Below the pieces are notes generated by a model. The model did no database searches and was not told the DNA's origin. It saw only the letters and a list, made by a program, of their open reading frames with translations. Positions 1 to 6,459 of a DNA stretch of 7,046 bases are shown one piece after another (positions within the stretch are counted from its first letter, which is position 1; each line of letters opens with the position of its first letter). The stretch is taken from the NCBI GenBank assembly GCA_946886245.1, contig CAMPIF010000224.1, positions 1-7,046 of the forward strand, in the 5' to 3' direction. A program made the position numbers and the translations under genes. The stretch is from Ectopseudomonas composti (lineage in GTDB: Bacteria > Pseudomonadota > Gammaproteobacteria > Pseudomonadales > Pseudomonadaceae).

Positions 1-617
1 GCCTGCGCGAGATCTGCACGCAGCACAACATCCTGCTGATCTTCGACGAAGTGATCACCGGCTTCGGCCGCATGGGCAAGTGGAGCGGTGCGGAATTCTT
101 CGGCGTGACCCCGGACCTGATGAACGTCGCCAAGCAGATCACCAACGGCGCCATCCCGCTGGGCGCGGTGATCGCCAGCAGCGAGATCTACAACACCTTC
201 ATGCAGCAGCCGTCGCCGGAGCACATGATCGAGTTCACCCACGGCTACACTTACTCGGCGCACCCGGTGGCCTGTGCCGCCGGTCTGGCCACCCTGGAGC
301 TGCTCAAGCGCGAGAACCTGATCCAGCAGTCCGCCGAGCTGGCGCCGAAGTTCGAGGCTGCGCTGCATGGCCTGAAGGGCACCAGGCACATCGTCGACAT
401 CCGCAACTGCGGCCTGGCTGGCGCCCTGCAGATCGCCCCGCGTGATGGCGACGCGGTGATCCGTCCGTTCGAGGCCGGTATGGCCCTGTGGAAGGCGGGT
501 TTCTACGTACGCTTCGGTGGCGACACCCTGCAGTTCGGCCCAACCTTCAACGCCAAGATGGAAGACCTCGACCGCGTGTTCAATGCCGTCGGCGACGTGC
601 TGAACAGCTTGGACTAA
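1..617 (+). CDS. bauA: Omega-amino acid (beta-alanine):pyruvate aminotransferase, C-terminal part
   Basis: This is the C-terminal 204 residues of a class III, PLP-dependent aminotransferase; the reading frame is open from base 3 and the N-terminal half lies outside the window. The family moves the terminal amino group of beta-alanine or other omega-amino acids and amines to pyruvate, giving alanine and a semialdehyde in the cytoplasm. Visible are the FDEVITGFGR segment, whose Asp (fragment residue 15) should contact the PLP ring nitrogen, and NVAKQITNG, whose Lys (fragment residue 44) should form the Schiff base. Their 29-residue spacing and the roughly 160 residues after the Lys match the family of about 449 residues. 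The following dehydrogenase on the same strand, 110 bases away, would consume the semialdehyde. The bauA symbol rests on resemblance to the P. aeruginosa/P. putida enzymes; exact substrate preference is inferred. Confidence 0.93.
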   Translation, partial: LREICTQHNILLIFDEVITGFGRMGKWSGAEFFGVTPDLMNVAKQITNGAIPLGAVIASSEIYNTFMQQPSPEHMIEFTHGYTYSAHPVACAAGLATLELLKRENLIQQSAELAPKFEAALHGLKGTRHIVDIRNCGLAGALQIAPRDGDAVIRPFEAGMALWKAGFYVRFGGDTLQFGPTFNAKMEDLDRVFNAVGDVLNSLD

Positions 618-632
618 GCGAACAGCGATCAC

Positions 633-713
633 TCGTAGGGTGGATGACGCTTTACCCATCCACCAATTAGCTAATCCCCAAGGTGGATGAAAACAGCATC
701 ATCCACCCTACGA
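633..713. repeat. 81-bp palindromic element with 15-bp terminal inverted repeats (two-hairpin, REPIN-like)
   Basis: The outer ends, TCGTAGGGTGGATGA (633-647) and TCATCCACCCTACGA (699-713), are perfect reverse complements. Inside, each end has its own partner: GGTGGATG (639-646) pairs with CATCCACC (657-664), and GGTGGATGA (682-690) pairs with TCATCCACC (699-707). The element can therefore fold as two short hairpins or as one long cruciform, the organisation of a REP doublet. A related single unit occurs at 3722-3753. It fills most of the bauA-mmsA gap and ends five bases before the mmsA ribosome binding site, so it could influence mRNA stability or the relative expression of the two genes. 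That role is inferred. Confidence 0.85.
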
Positions 714-717
714 CTCT

Positions 718-723
718 GGAGAG
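718..723 (+). promoter_or_regulatory. Ribosome binding site deciding the mmsA start
   Basis: GGAGAG lies four bases before the ATG at 728. The same frame is open upstream to a GTG at 683, but that codon sits inside the palindromic repeat and has no Shine-Dalgarno sequence, so the ATG at 728 is preferred. Confidence 0.7.
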
Positions 724-727
724 CCCC

Positions 728-2224
728 ATGAGCCATATCCCGCACCTGATCAACGGCGAGCGCGTTGCCGGCAACGATCGCAGCGCCCCGGTGTACAACC
801 CGTCCACCGGCGACTCCACCAGCGCCGTTGGCCTTGCCGACCGCGCCACCATGCAGCTGGCCATCGACGCCGCCAAGGCCGCTTTCCCGGCCTGGCGCAA
901 CACCCCGCCGGCCAAGCGCGCGCAGATCATGTTCCGCTTCAAGCAACTGCTGGAGCAGAACGAGAACGAGATCGCCGCGCTGATCAGCGCCGAGCACGGC
1001 AAGACCCTCGAAGACGCCGTCGGTGAACTCAAGCGCGGCATCGAGAACGTCGAGTTCGCCTGCGCCGCCCCGGAAATCCTCAAGGGCGAGTACAGCCGCA
1101 ACGTCGGCCCGAACATCGACGCCTGGACCGACCTGCAGCCCATCGGCGTGGTCGCCGGCATCACCCCGTTCAACTTCCCGGCCATGGTGCCGCTGTGGAT
1201 GTACCCGCTGGCCATCGTCTGCGGCAACTGCTTCATCCTCAAGCCGTCCGAGCGCGACCCCAGCTCCACCCTGTTCATCGCCGAGCTGCTGAATCAGGCC
1301 GGTCTGCCCAAGGGCGTGCTGAACGTGGTCAACGGTGACAAGGACGCAGTCGATGCGCTGATCGAAGCTCCCGAGGTCAAGGCCCTGAGCTTCGTCGGCT
1401 CGACGCCGATCGCCGAATACATCTACAGCGAAGGCACCAAGCGCGGCAAGCGCGTGCAGGCCCTGGGCGGCGCCAAGAACCACGCCGTGCTGATGCCCGA
1501 CGCCGACCTGGACAACGCTGTCAGCGCGCTGATGGGCGCGGCCTACGGCTCCTGCGGCGAGCGCTGCATGGCCATCTCCGTGGCCGTGTGCGTGGGTGAC
1601 CAGATCGCCGACGCGCTGGTGGACAAGATCGTCCCGCAGATCCAGGCGCTGAAGATCGGTGCCGGCACCTCCTGCGGCCTGGACATGGGCCCGCTGGTCA
1701 CCGCCGCTGCGCGCGACAAGGTCAAGGGCTACATCGACGCCGGTGTCGCCCAGGGCGCCAAGCTGGTGGTCGATGGTCGTGGCCTGGTGGTGCCGGGTAA
1801 TGAAAACGGCTACTTCGTCGGCGGCACCCTGTTCGACCAGGTGACCCCGGACATGACCATCTACACCGACGAAATCTTCGGCCCGGTGCTGTGCATCGTC
1901 CGCGTCGGCAGCCTGGAAGAAGCCATGCAACTGATCAACGATCACGAGTACGGCAACGGCACCTGCATCTTCACCCGTGACGGTGAGGCGGCGCGCCTGT
2001 TCTGCGACGAGATCGAAGTGGGCATGGTCGGCGTCAACGTGCCGCTGCCGGTGCCGGTCAGCTACCACAGCTTCGGCGGCTGGAAGCGCTCGCTGTTCGG
2101 CGACTTGCATGCCTACGGCCCGGATGGTGTGCGCTTCTACACCCGCAAGAAGGCCATCACCCAACGCTGGCCGGCGCGCAAGAGCCACGAAGCGGCGCAG
2201 TTCGCCTTCCCCAGCAATGGCTGA
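728..2224 (+). CDS. mmsA: CoA-acylating methylmalonate-semialdehyde / malonate-semialdehyde dehydrogenase
   Basis: A complete 498-residue protein of the aldehyde dehydrogenase superfamily, MmsA branch, which oxidises methylmalonate semialdehyde or malonate semialdehyde with NAD+ and CoA to propionyl-CoA or acetyl-CoA plus CO2 in the cytoplasm. The start MSHIPHLINGERV is typical of the branch. GITPFNFPAMVPLWM and ILKPSERDPSS (about residues 145-180) form the Rossmann cofactor region, and GSCGERCMA carries the catalytic Cys280. ALGGAKNHAV stands where hydrolytic aldehyde dehydrogenases have a general-base Glu; its absence is characteristic of CoA-acylating members. Length matches the family. 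Following an omega-amino acid aminotransferase, its likely physiological substrate is malonate semialdehyde from beta-alanine (P. aeruginosa calls this position bauC), although valine catabolism is also possible. Confidence 0.95.
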   Translation: MSHIPHLINGERVAGNDRSAPVYNPSTGDSTSAVGLADRATMQLAIDAAKAAFPAWRNTPPAKRAQIMFRFKQLLEQNENEIAALISAEHGKTLEDAVGELKRGIENVEFACAAPEILKGEYSRNVGPNIDAWTDLQPIGVVAGITPFNFPAMVPLWMYPLAIVCGNCFILKPSERDPSSTLFIAELLNQAGLPKGVLNVVNGDKDAVDALIEAPEVKALSFVGSTPIAEYIYSEGTKRGKRVQALGGAKNHAVLMPDADLDNAVSALMGAAYGSCGERCMAISVAVCVGDQIADALVDKIVPQIQALKIGAGTSCGLDMGPLVTAAARDKVKGYIDAGVAQGAKLVVDGRGLVVPGNENGYFVGGTLFDQVTPDMTIYTDEIFGPVLCIVRVGSLEEAMQLINDHEYGNGTCIFTRDGEAARLFCDEIEVGMVGVNVPLPVPVSYHSFGGWKRSLFGDLHAYGPDGVRFYTRKKAITQRWPARKSHEAAQFAFPSNG

Positions 2225-2241
2225 GTGAGCTGATGCGTTGA

Positions 2242-2275
2242 ACGAAAAGGCCGATCACGAGATCGGCCTTTTCGT
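2242..2275. terminator. Bidirectional intrinsic terminator between mmsA and the lipoprotein gene
   Basis: ACGAAAAGGCCGATC (2242-2256) and GATCGGCCTTTTCGT (2261-2275) form a perfect 15-bp stem with an ACGA loop. The GC-rich core is flanked by AAAA on the left and TTTT on the right, so either strand gives a GC hairpin followed by a short U tract. It begins 17 bases after the mmsA stop and lies beyond the 3' end of the opposing lipoprotein gene, so it can serve both converging transcripts. Confidence 0.9.
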
Positions 2276-2346
2276 CATCCGGCGGCGCATTGTTCGCTGC
2301 AAGCAGCGCCCCGGTGGATGGAAATGCGCCCTGCACGAGGCGCCGG

Positions 2347-2553
2347 TCACTGCGCCTGATCGATGGCCTCCTGCAGGCGCTGAGTGTTCGCCGCATTGGC
2401 CTGGTCGATCTGCTGCTTGAGCTGCTCCATCTGCTGCTGAGCCTGTTTGGCCTGCTCAGCCTGGAGCGTCGCCGTGGCGGCCGTCTCACCGGCGCCACAG
2501 CCGCCCAGGGCGAGTAACAGGGAAAGGGTGCAGCAACGGCGCAGGTGCATCAT
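2347..2553 (-). CDS. Small outer-membrane-type lipoprotein with Gln/Ala-rich coiled coil
   Basis: A 68-residue protein starting MMHLRRCC. It has a lipoprotein signal peptide: basic residues at 5-6, a hydrophobic stretch (about 9-18) and the lipobox LGGC, with Cys19 as the lipidated residue. The residue after Cys19 is Gly rather than Asp, so the usual sorting rule predicts the outer membrane. From about residue 28 to the end it is rich in Gln, Ala, Glu and Lys with heptad-like spacing (QAEQAKQAQQQMEQLKQQID), predicting an alpha-helical coiled coil like small Lpp-type lipoproteins. GAGGA (2558-2562 on the complement) lies four bases before the first ATG and seven before a second adjacent ATG, so the start may be one residue later. 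The lack of a C-terminal Lys makes Lpp-style peptidoglycan attachment unlikely. Function is unknown. Confidence 0.8.
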   Translation of the reverse strand: MMHLRRCCTLSLLLALGGCGAGETAATATLQAEQAKQAQQQMEQLKQQIDQANAANTQRLQEAIDQAQ

Positions 2554-2730
2554 GGAATCCTCGGGCAAGCTCGGGCGATGAGCGATAGATTGGCGCATTC
2601 GCGCCGGTTCGTGTGTGCTGGCTGCCGCAAACCGAAAGCGCTGATTCGAGCACGCCATGCCGCTCGTTGCATATCGTCCATCCACGGCCTCTGGTAAAAC
2701 AGCCGGCAGGTAGAAAAAGGGAGATGCACG

Positions 2731-3558
2731 ATGACCGAGCCATTCATGCTGGATCTAAACAGATACCTCGGGCGACTGGGGCACTCGTCCGCGCCGCCAC
2801 CGACTCTCGACACCTTGCGCGAGCTGCAGGCGCGGCACACCGCCGAATTCCCCTTCGAAACCCTGGCCAGCATGCTGCGCGTGCCGGTCGAGGTCGAACC
2901 CGTCGCGATCCAGGACAAGCTCCTGCGCCAGGGTCGTGGTGGTTACTGCTTCGAACTCAACCGCCTGTACCTGCTGCTGTTGCAGGCGCTGGGCTTCGAC
3001 GCGCGCGGGCTGACCGGTCGCGTGGTCATGGGCGTGCCGGAAGATGCCCTGCCGGCCCGCACCCATATGCTGGTGCTGGTGACCATCGATGGTGTGCGCT
3101 ACATCACCGACGTCGGTTTCGGCGGCATGGTGCCGACCGGCCCGTTGCTGCTCGACAGCGAGGCCGAACAGGCCACGCCGCATGAGCCCTATCGCCTGAC
3201 GCTGGTGGACGGCACCTACACCCTGCGCGCACTGGTGGCGGGTAGCTGGCGGGCGATGTACGTGTTCGATCTGCAGCAAGTGGCGGATATCGATTACGTG
3301 GTGGGCAACTGGTACGTGTGCACCCACCCGGATTCGCCCTTCCTCGGCCAGATGATTGCTGCGCGCACCGGCCCAGGCTTGCGCAAGACCCTGAATAACG
3401 GCAGCTTCGCCATTCACCGCCTGGGGCAGGCGAGTGAGCGGGTGCAGTTGCACAGTGTCGATGAGGTGCTGAGGGTGTTGCGCGAGGAGTTTGGCATTCA
3501 GGTGCCGGAGCATCCTGAGCGGCGGGAGATCATCGAGCGGCTGATCGCGAGGGCGTGA
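2731..3558 (+). CDS. nat: Arylamine N-acetyltransferase
   Basis: A complete 275-residue cytoplasmic enzyme of the arylamine N-acetyltransferase family, which transfers acetyl from acetyl-CoA to arylamines, arylhydrazines and related amines. The catalytic triad is visible: Cys73 in RGGYCFELN, His112 in ARTHMLVLV and Asp127 in YITDVGFGG. FPFETLASML (residues 40-49) is the usual N-terminal family segment and GNWYVCTHPDSPF (about 192-204) is in the expected C-terminal region. Length fits the family. AAGGGAGA (2717-2724) ends six bases before the ATG, supporting this start. The gene is transcribed away from the lipoprotein gene and toward the SulP gene, and appears monocistronic. The physiological substrate cannot be read from sequence; detoxification or modification of aromatic amines is the usual inference. 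Confidence 0.95.
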   Translation: MTEPFMLDLNRYLGRLGHSSAPPPTLDTLRELQARHTAEFPFETLASMLRVPVEVEPVAIQDKLLRQGRGGYCFELNRLYLLLLQALGFDARGLTGRVVMGVPEDALPARTHMLVLVTIDGVRYITDVGFGGMVPTGPLLLDSEAEQATPHEPYRLTLVDGTYTLRALVAGSWRAMYVFDLQQVADIDYVVGNWYVCTHPDSPFLGQMIAARTGPGLRKTLNNGSFAIHRLGQASERVQLHSVDEVLRVLREEFGIQVPEHPERREIIERLIARA

Positions 3559-3589
3559 AGGCAAGGGCGGCTGATAGCGCCATGCTCTT

Positions 3590-3611
3590 GTGGGAGGGGC
3601 TTCAGCCACGA
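3590..3611 (+). repeat. REP unit (first of two)
   Basis: A 22-base unit, GTGGGAGGGG followed by CTTCAGCCACGA, with the palindromic core GGCT-TC-AGCC. It differs from the second unit at three positions. It lies 31 bases after the nat stop. The family is recognised as the common extragenic palindrome of Pseudomonas. Confidence 0.85.
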
Positions 3612-3630
3612 CCCGAAGCCACCCAAATCT

Positions 3631-3652
3631 GTAGGAGCGGCTTCAGCCGCGA
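3631..3652 (+). repeat. REP unit (second of two)
   Basis: A 22-base unit, GTAGGAGCGG followed by CTTCAGCCGCGA; GCGGCT-TC-AGCCGC is a perfect six-bp stem. It has the same orientation as the unit at 3590 with a 41-base start-to-start distance, so the pair is a direct tandem rather than an inverted doublet. It lies between the converging nat and SulP genes. Confidence 0.9.
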
Positions 3653-3721
3653 AAATCTCGGAAGCCTCGAAGGCCCGCTGAGATTACTGATGGACCGCGA
3701 TCAGCAAGTAGCCCGGATTTA

Positions 3722-3753
3722 CGTAGGGTGGACAACGCGAAGCTTGTCCACCG
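3722..3753. repeat. Single unit of the GTAGGGTGGA repeat family; hairpin
   Basis: The unit starts CGTAGGGTGGA, as does the element at 633. GGTGGACAA (3727-3735) pairs perfectly with TTGTCCACC (3744-3752) around the eight-base loop CGCGAAGC. The preceding GTAGCCCGGAT (3708-3718) resembles another extragenic repeat motif. The hairpin is 111 bases past the SulP stop on the complement and has no T tract, so use as a terminator is uncertain. Confidence 0.75.
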
Positions 3754-3863
3754 TATCATTCAGGGACAGGACGCGTTCGCCCAGTCGGTTGGTCTGGTGT
3801 TGCAGACACACCTGCCCCCCGCTCTGGCTGCATGTACTCTTGGCTTTCGCCCGGCCCTGGCAA

Positions 3864-5375
3864 TCAGGCCAGCGCCGTGCGCTGTCGGCCCTCTACCCGG
3901 CGTTTCAACGCCGCCCCTTCGACGATCTCCAGCCCACCACCTTGGGCGCGGGCGGAGCGGCCCCAGTCTTCCAGCAGTTCCATGCAGGCATGGTCGATGT
4001 AGCTGACCCGCGCCAGGCTCAGGTGCAGGCGTGTGCCCGGCTCGACACTGGCCAGCAGCTTGGCCAGTTGCGGCACACGGAGGAAGGTGGCGGCGCCGCT
4101 CATGCGCAGCTCGGCGCTGTTCGGGCCGGTGGGTACCAGTTTCACGCGCAGGCGCGAGGCGCTCCAGGCCAGTTTCAGCAGCGTCAAGCCGAAGCCCACC
4201 AGCACGCCGGTCAGCAGGTCGGTGAAGACGATGCACAGCGCCGTGGCGGCGTAGATGAACACCGGGGCACAGCCGTACTGGCCGAGGTTGCGCATGGCCT
4301 TGGGGTCGACCAGTTTGCAGCCGGTGTACACCAGCACCGCGCCGAGGCTGGCCACCGGGATGCTCTGCAGTACGACGGGCAGCAGAGCGACCAGGGCCAG
4401 TAGCCAGGCGCCGTGGAGGATGGTCGAGGTGCGGCCGCGAGCGCCGGCCTGGACGTTGGCCGAGCTGCGTACGATTACGCCGGTCATCGGCAGGGCGCCG
4501 ACCGCGCCGCAGAGCATGTTGCCGATGCCCTGGGCGGACAGCTCGCGGTTGAAGCGCGCACGTGGGCCATCGTGCATGCGGTCGACGGCGGCGGCAGACA
4601 ACAGCGTCTCGGCGCTGGCGATAAAGGCCAAGGCGAGGGCGGCGATCAGTAGTTGCGGATCGGCCAGGCTGGCCAGCCCTTGCGGGGTGATCCAGTCGAT
4701 GGCATCGCCGAGGTTGGCCGGCAGTTCGACGCGCTTGACCTGCAGCGTGAGCCACAGGCTGGCCAGGGTGGCGAGCGTCACGCCGACCAGTGCGCCAGGC
4801 AGAAAGCGCAGCGGTGCCGGACGAAAACGCTCCCACAGCCAGATGCTGGCGATGGTGCCGAGGCCCACTGCACCGGCGATCATCGCGTTGCTGCCGAGCA
4901 GGCTCAGCGCATCACGTACGGCGCCGGGGAAGGCCAGCAGGTTGTCCAGGCCGGAGGCCTTGGGCGCGGCATCGATCATCACATGCACCTGCGACAACAC
5001 GATCAGGATGCCGATGCCGGCGAGCATGCCGTAGACCACTGCAGGCGCGGTGACGCGAAACCAGCTCCCCAGGCGCAAGGCGCCGGCGACCAGCTGGATC
5101 AGTCCGGCCAGCAGCAGTACCGGGCCTAGCGCGGCCATGCCGTGCGTACGCACCAGTTCGAACACCAGTACGGCGAGGCCGGCAGCCGGGCCGCTCACCT
5201 GTAGTGGCGCACCGGCGATGAAGCCGACTACCAGGCCGCCGATGATGCCGGTGATCAGTCCCTTGGCCGGCGGCATGCCGGAGGCGATGGCGATGCCCAT
5301 GCACAGCGGCAGGGCGACGAGAAAGACCACCACGGACGCCAGCGCGTCCCGTGGCAGTGTGCGAAATACATTCAT
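3864..5375 (-). CDS. SulP family anion transporter with C-terminal STAS domain (probable bicarbonate carrier)
   Basis: A 503-residue inner-membrane protein of the SulP/SLC26 family. Residues about 10-405 are a series of hydrophobic helices; LQVSGPAAGLAVLV (about 58-71) matches the anion-site region and FIASAETLLSAAAVDRM (251-267) the helix carrying a conserved acidic residue (Glu256). Residues about 407-495 form a STAS domain, with VSYIDHACMELLEDWG as the recognisable core. The family includes sulfate, bicarbonate and dicarboxylate carriers. The gene directly follows a beta-carbonic anhydrase gene on the same strand (84-base gap), so bicarbonate is the best inferred substrate; a similar pair is PA0103-PA0102 in P. 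aeruginosa, and natural SulP-carbonic anhydrase fusions are known. The ATG at 5375 is chosen because AAGGAG lies seven bases upstream; a start ten codons earlier lacks this support. Sulfate transport cannot be excluded. Confidence 0.93.
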   Translation of the reverse strand: MNVFRTLPRDALASVVVFLVALPLCMGIAIASGMPPAKGLITGIIGGLVVGFIAGAPLQVSGPAAGLAVLVFELVRTHGMAALGPVLLLAGLIQLVAGALRLGSWFRVTAPAVVYGMLAGIGILIVLSQVHVMIDAAPKASGLDNLLAFPGAVRDALSLLGSNAMIAGAVGLGTIASIWLWERFRPAPLRFLPGALVGVTLATLASLWLTLQVKRVELPANLGDAIDWITPQGLASLADPQLLIAALALAFIASAETLLSAAAVDRMHDGPRARFNRELSAQGIGNMLCGAVGALPMTGVIVRSSANVQAGARGRTSTILHGAWLLALVALLPVVLQSIPVASLGAVLVYTGCKLVDPKAMRNLGQYGCAPVFIYAATALCIVFTDLLTGVLVGFGLTLLKLAWSASRLRVKLVPTGPNSAELRMSGAATFLRVPQLAKLLASVEPGTRLHLSLARVSYIDHACMELLEDWGRSARAQGGGLEIVEGAALKRRVEGRQRTALA

Positions 5376-5382
5376 GGGGAAT

Positions 5383-5388
5383 CTCCTT
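5383..5388 (-). promoter_or_regulatory. Ribosome binding site of the SulP gene
   Basis: AAGGAG on the complement, seven bases before the ATG at 5375. It fixes the start at MNVFRTLPRD. Confidence 0.8.
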
Positions 5389-5459
5389 GCCCATCTCGCG
5401 GGCAAAAGCAGCCCGTGCCCGCGCGCTCTGTTCGCGCAGGCTCGGGGGAAACGGATAGA

Positions 5460-6191
5460 TCAGGCGCTGGCGTAGCGGGGTTGCGGTGTGGCGCAGGGCT
5501 GCTCGTCGCCGTCGAGCGCGAGGAAGTGACCCGAGGCGGCGTCGTAGGCGCGGATGCCGCCGCTGTCGATGTCGTAGACCCAGCCATGGATCTGCAACTG
5601 GCCGCTGGCCAGACGGGCGGCGACGGAAGGGTGGGTGCGCAGGTGGTCGAGTTGGGCCACCACGTTCTCTTCGGTCAGCACGCCGAGGGTTTCATGGACG
5701 CTGCCGCAGTTGCAGTTGTCCGCCACCACGCTGCGTGCCACTTCGGCATGGCGCAGCCAGGCGCGCACGGTGGGCATGCCGTCGAGGCTGGCCGGGTCGA
5801 GCACGGCCTTCATCGCACCGCAGTCGGAATGGCCGCAGACGATGATGTGCTGTACGCCGAGCGCCAGTACCGCGTACTCGATGGCGGTGGATACGCCACC
5901 GTTCATCTGTCCGTAGGGCGGGACCACGTTACCCACGTTGCGGGTGACGAACAGAGTGCCGGGGTCACTCTGGGTGATCAGCTCCGGCACGATCCGCGAG
6001 TCGGCGCAGGTGATGAACATCGCGCTGGGCGACTGCGCCGAGGCCAGACGCTTGAACAGCGCCTGCTGCTGTGGATAGACCTCCTGGCGGAAACGCCGAA
6101 AACCCTGCAGCAGTTGTTGCAGGGCGGCCTGAGCGCTGTCCTTGGCTACGGGGCGCAGGGTGTTGCCGGTTCGGGAAGCGGTTGAGTTCAT
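5460..6191 (-). CDS. Beta-class carbonic anhydrase
   Basis: A 243-residue zinc enzyme that interconverts CO2 and bicarbonate. Zinc ligands are visible as Cys62 (in TCADSR), His121 and Cys124 (in CGHSDCGAMKA); Asp64 and Arg66 form the Asp-Arg dyad, and RNVGNVVPPYG plus GGVSTAIEYAVLALGV are standard beta-family segments. It most resembles bacterial enzymes such as P. aeruginosa psCA1 (PA0102). No signal peptide is seen, so it should be cytoplasmic. The ATG at 6191 is preferred over one eight codons upstream because AGGAG lies eight bases before it and falls inside the longer reading. It precedes the SulP gene, and the two probably form an operon in which the enzyme processes imported bicarbonate or keeps the cytoplasmic bicarbonate pool supplied. 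Confidence 0.95.
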   Translation of the reverse strand: MNSTASRTGNTLRPVAKDSAQAALQQLLQGFRRFRQEVYPQQQALFKRLASAQSPSAMFITCADSRIVPELITQSDPGTLFVTRNVGNVVPPYGQMNGGVSTAIEYAVLALGVQHIIVCGHSDCGAMKAVLDPASLDGMPTVRAWLRHAEVARSVVADNCNCGSVHETLGVLTEENVVAQLDHLRTHPSVAARLASGQLQIHGWVYDIDSGGIRAYDAASGHFLALDGDEQPCATPQPRYASA

Positions 6192-6199
6192 CGTTGCAT

Positions 6200-6204
6200 C
6201 TCCT
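6200..6204 (-). promoter_or_regulatory. Ribosome binding site of the carbonic anhydrase gene
   Basis: AGGAG on the complement, eight bases before the ATG at 6191. It decides between two in-frame ATGs in favour of MNSTASRTGN. Confidence 0.75.
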
Positions 6205-6334
6205 GTGATTTTCATCGGTGACGTTCTCGACTGCCAGCCAAACGCCTGTGACCAGTCGGTTACTTCCGGGGCAACGATAAGGATTCTTACTTAATCAAAA
6301 CTGAACGAGAGGCTCTAAAACGCCACTATGCGGG

Positions 6335-6459
6335 TAATGCTGTTCACAGAAGAAATGGTTGGACGCGATCAGTCCCCTCGCCCCTCTGGGGAGAGGGTTA
6401 GGGCGGGCCGCGTTCGGAGAGGGGAGCTAAGCGCACGCCGCCTTAAGTGACCAGCATTG
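6335..6459. repeat. Imperfect inverted-repeat element (MITE-like) containing a CCCCTC/GAGGGG core
   Basis: AATGCTGTTCAC (6336-6347) and GTGACCAGCATT (6447-6458) are reverse complements at 11 of 12 positions. Further in, AGTCCCCTCGCC (6371-6382) opposes GAGAGGGGAGCT (6417-6428), and the centre CCCCTCTGGGGAGAGGG (6381-6397) is itself partly palindromic. Immediately outside are direct repeats, CACTATGCGGG (6324-6334) and CACTTATGCGGG (6460-6471). Inverted ends plus flanking direct repeats are the mark of an inserted miniature element. No protein is encoded within. Confidence 0.6.

Noticed and set aside
683..727. GTG at 683 as an earlier mmsA start
   Set aside because: It lies inside the palindromic repeat, has no ribosome binding site and adds 15 residues not expected for the family; the ATG at 728 has GGAGAG before it.
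671..2188. Long minus-strand open frame of 505 codons opposite mmsA
   Set aside because: Antisense shadow of a high-GC gene; Asp/His/Gly/Ala-rich product with no domain, while the plus strand is unmistakably MmsA.
2592..2607. GGCGC-ATTC-GCGCC small palindrome between the lipoprotein and nat genes
   Set aside because: A five-bp stem is expected by chance; no promoter elements could be tied to it.
2755..3609. Minus-strand open frame of 284 codons opposite nat
   Set aside because: Antisense shadow; the plus strand carries a full catalytic triad and family-length protein.
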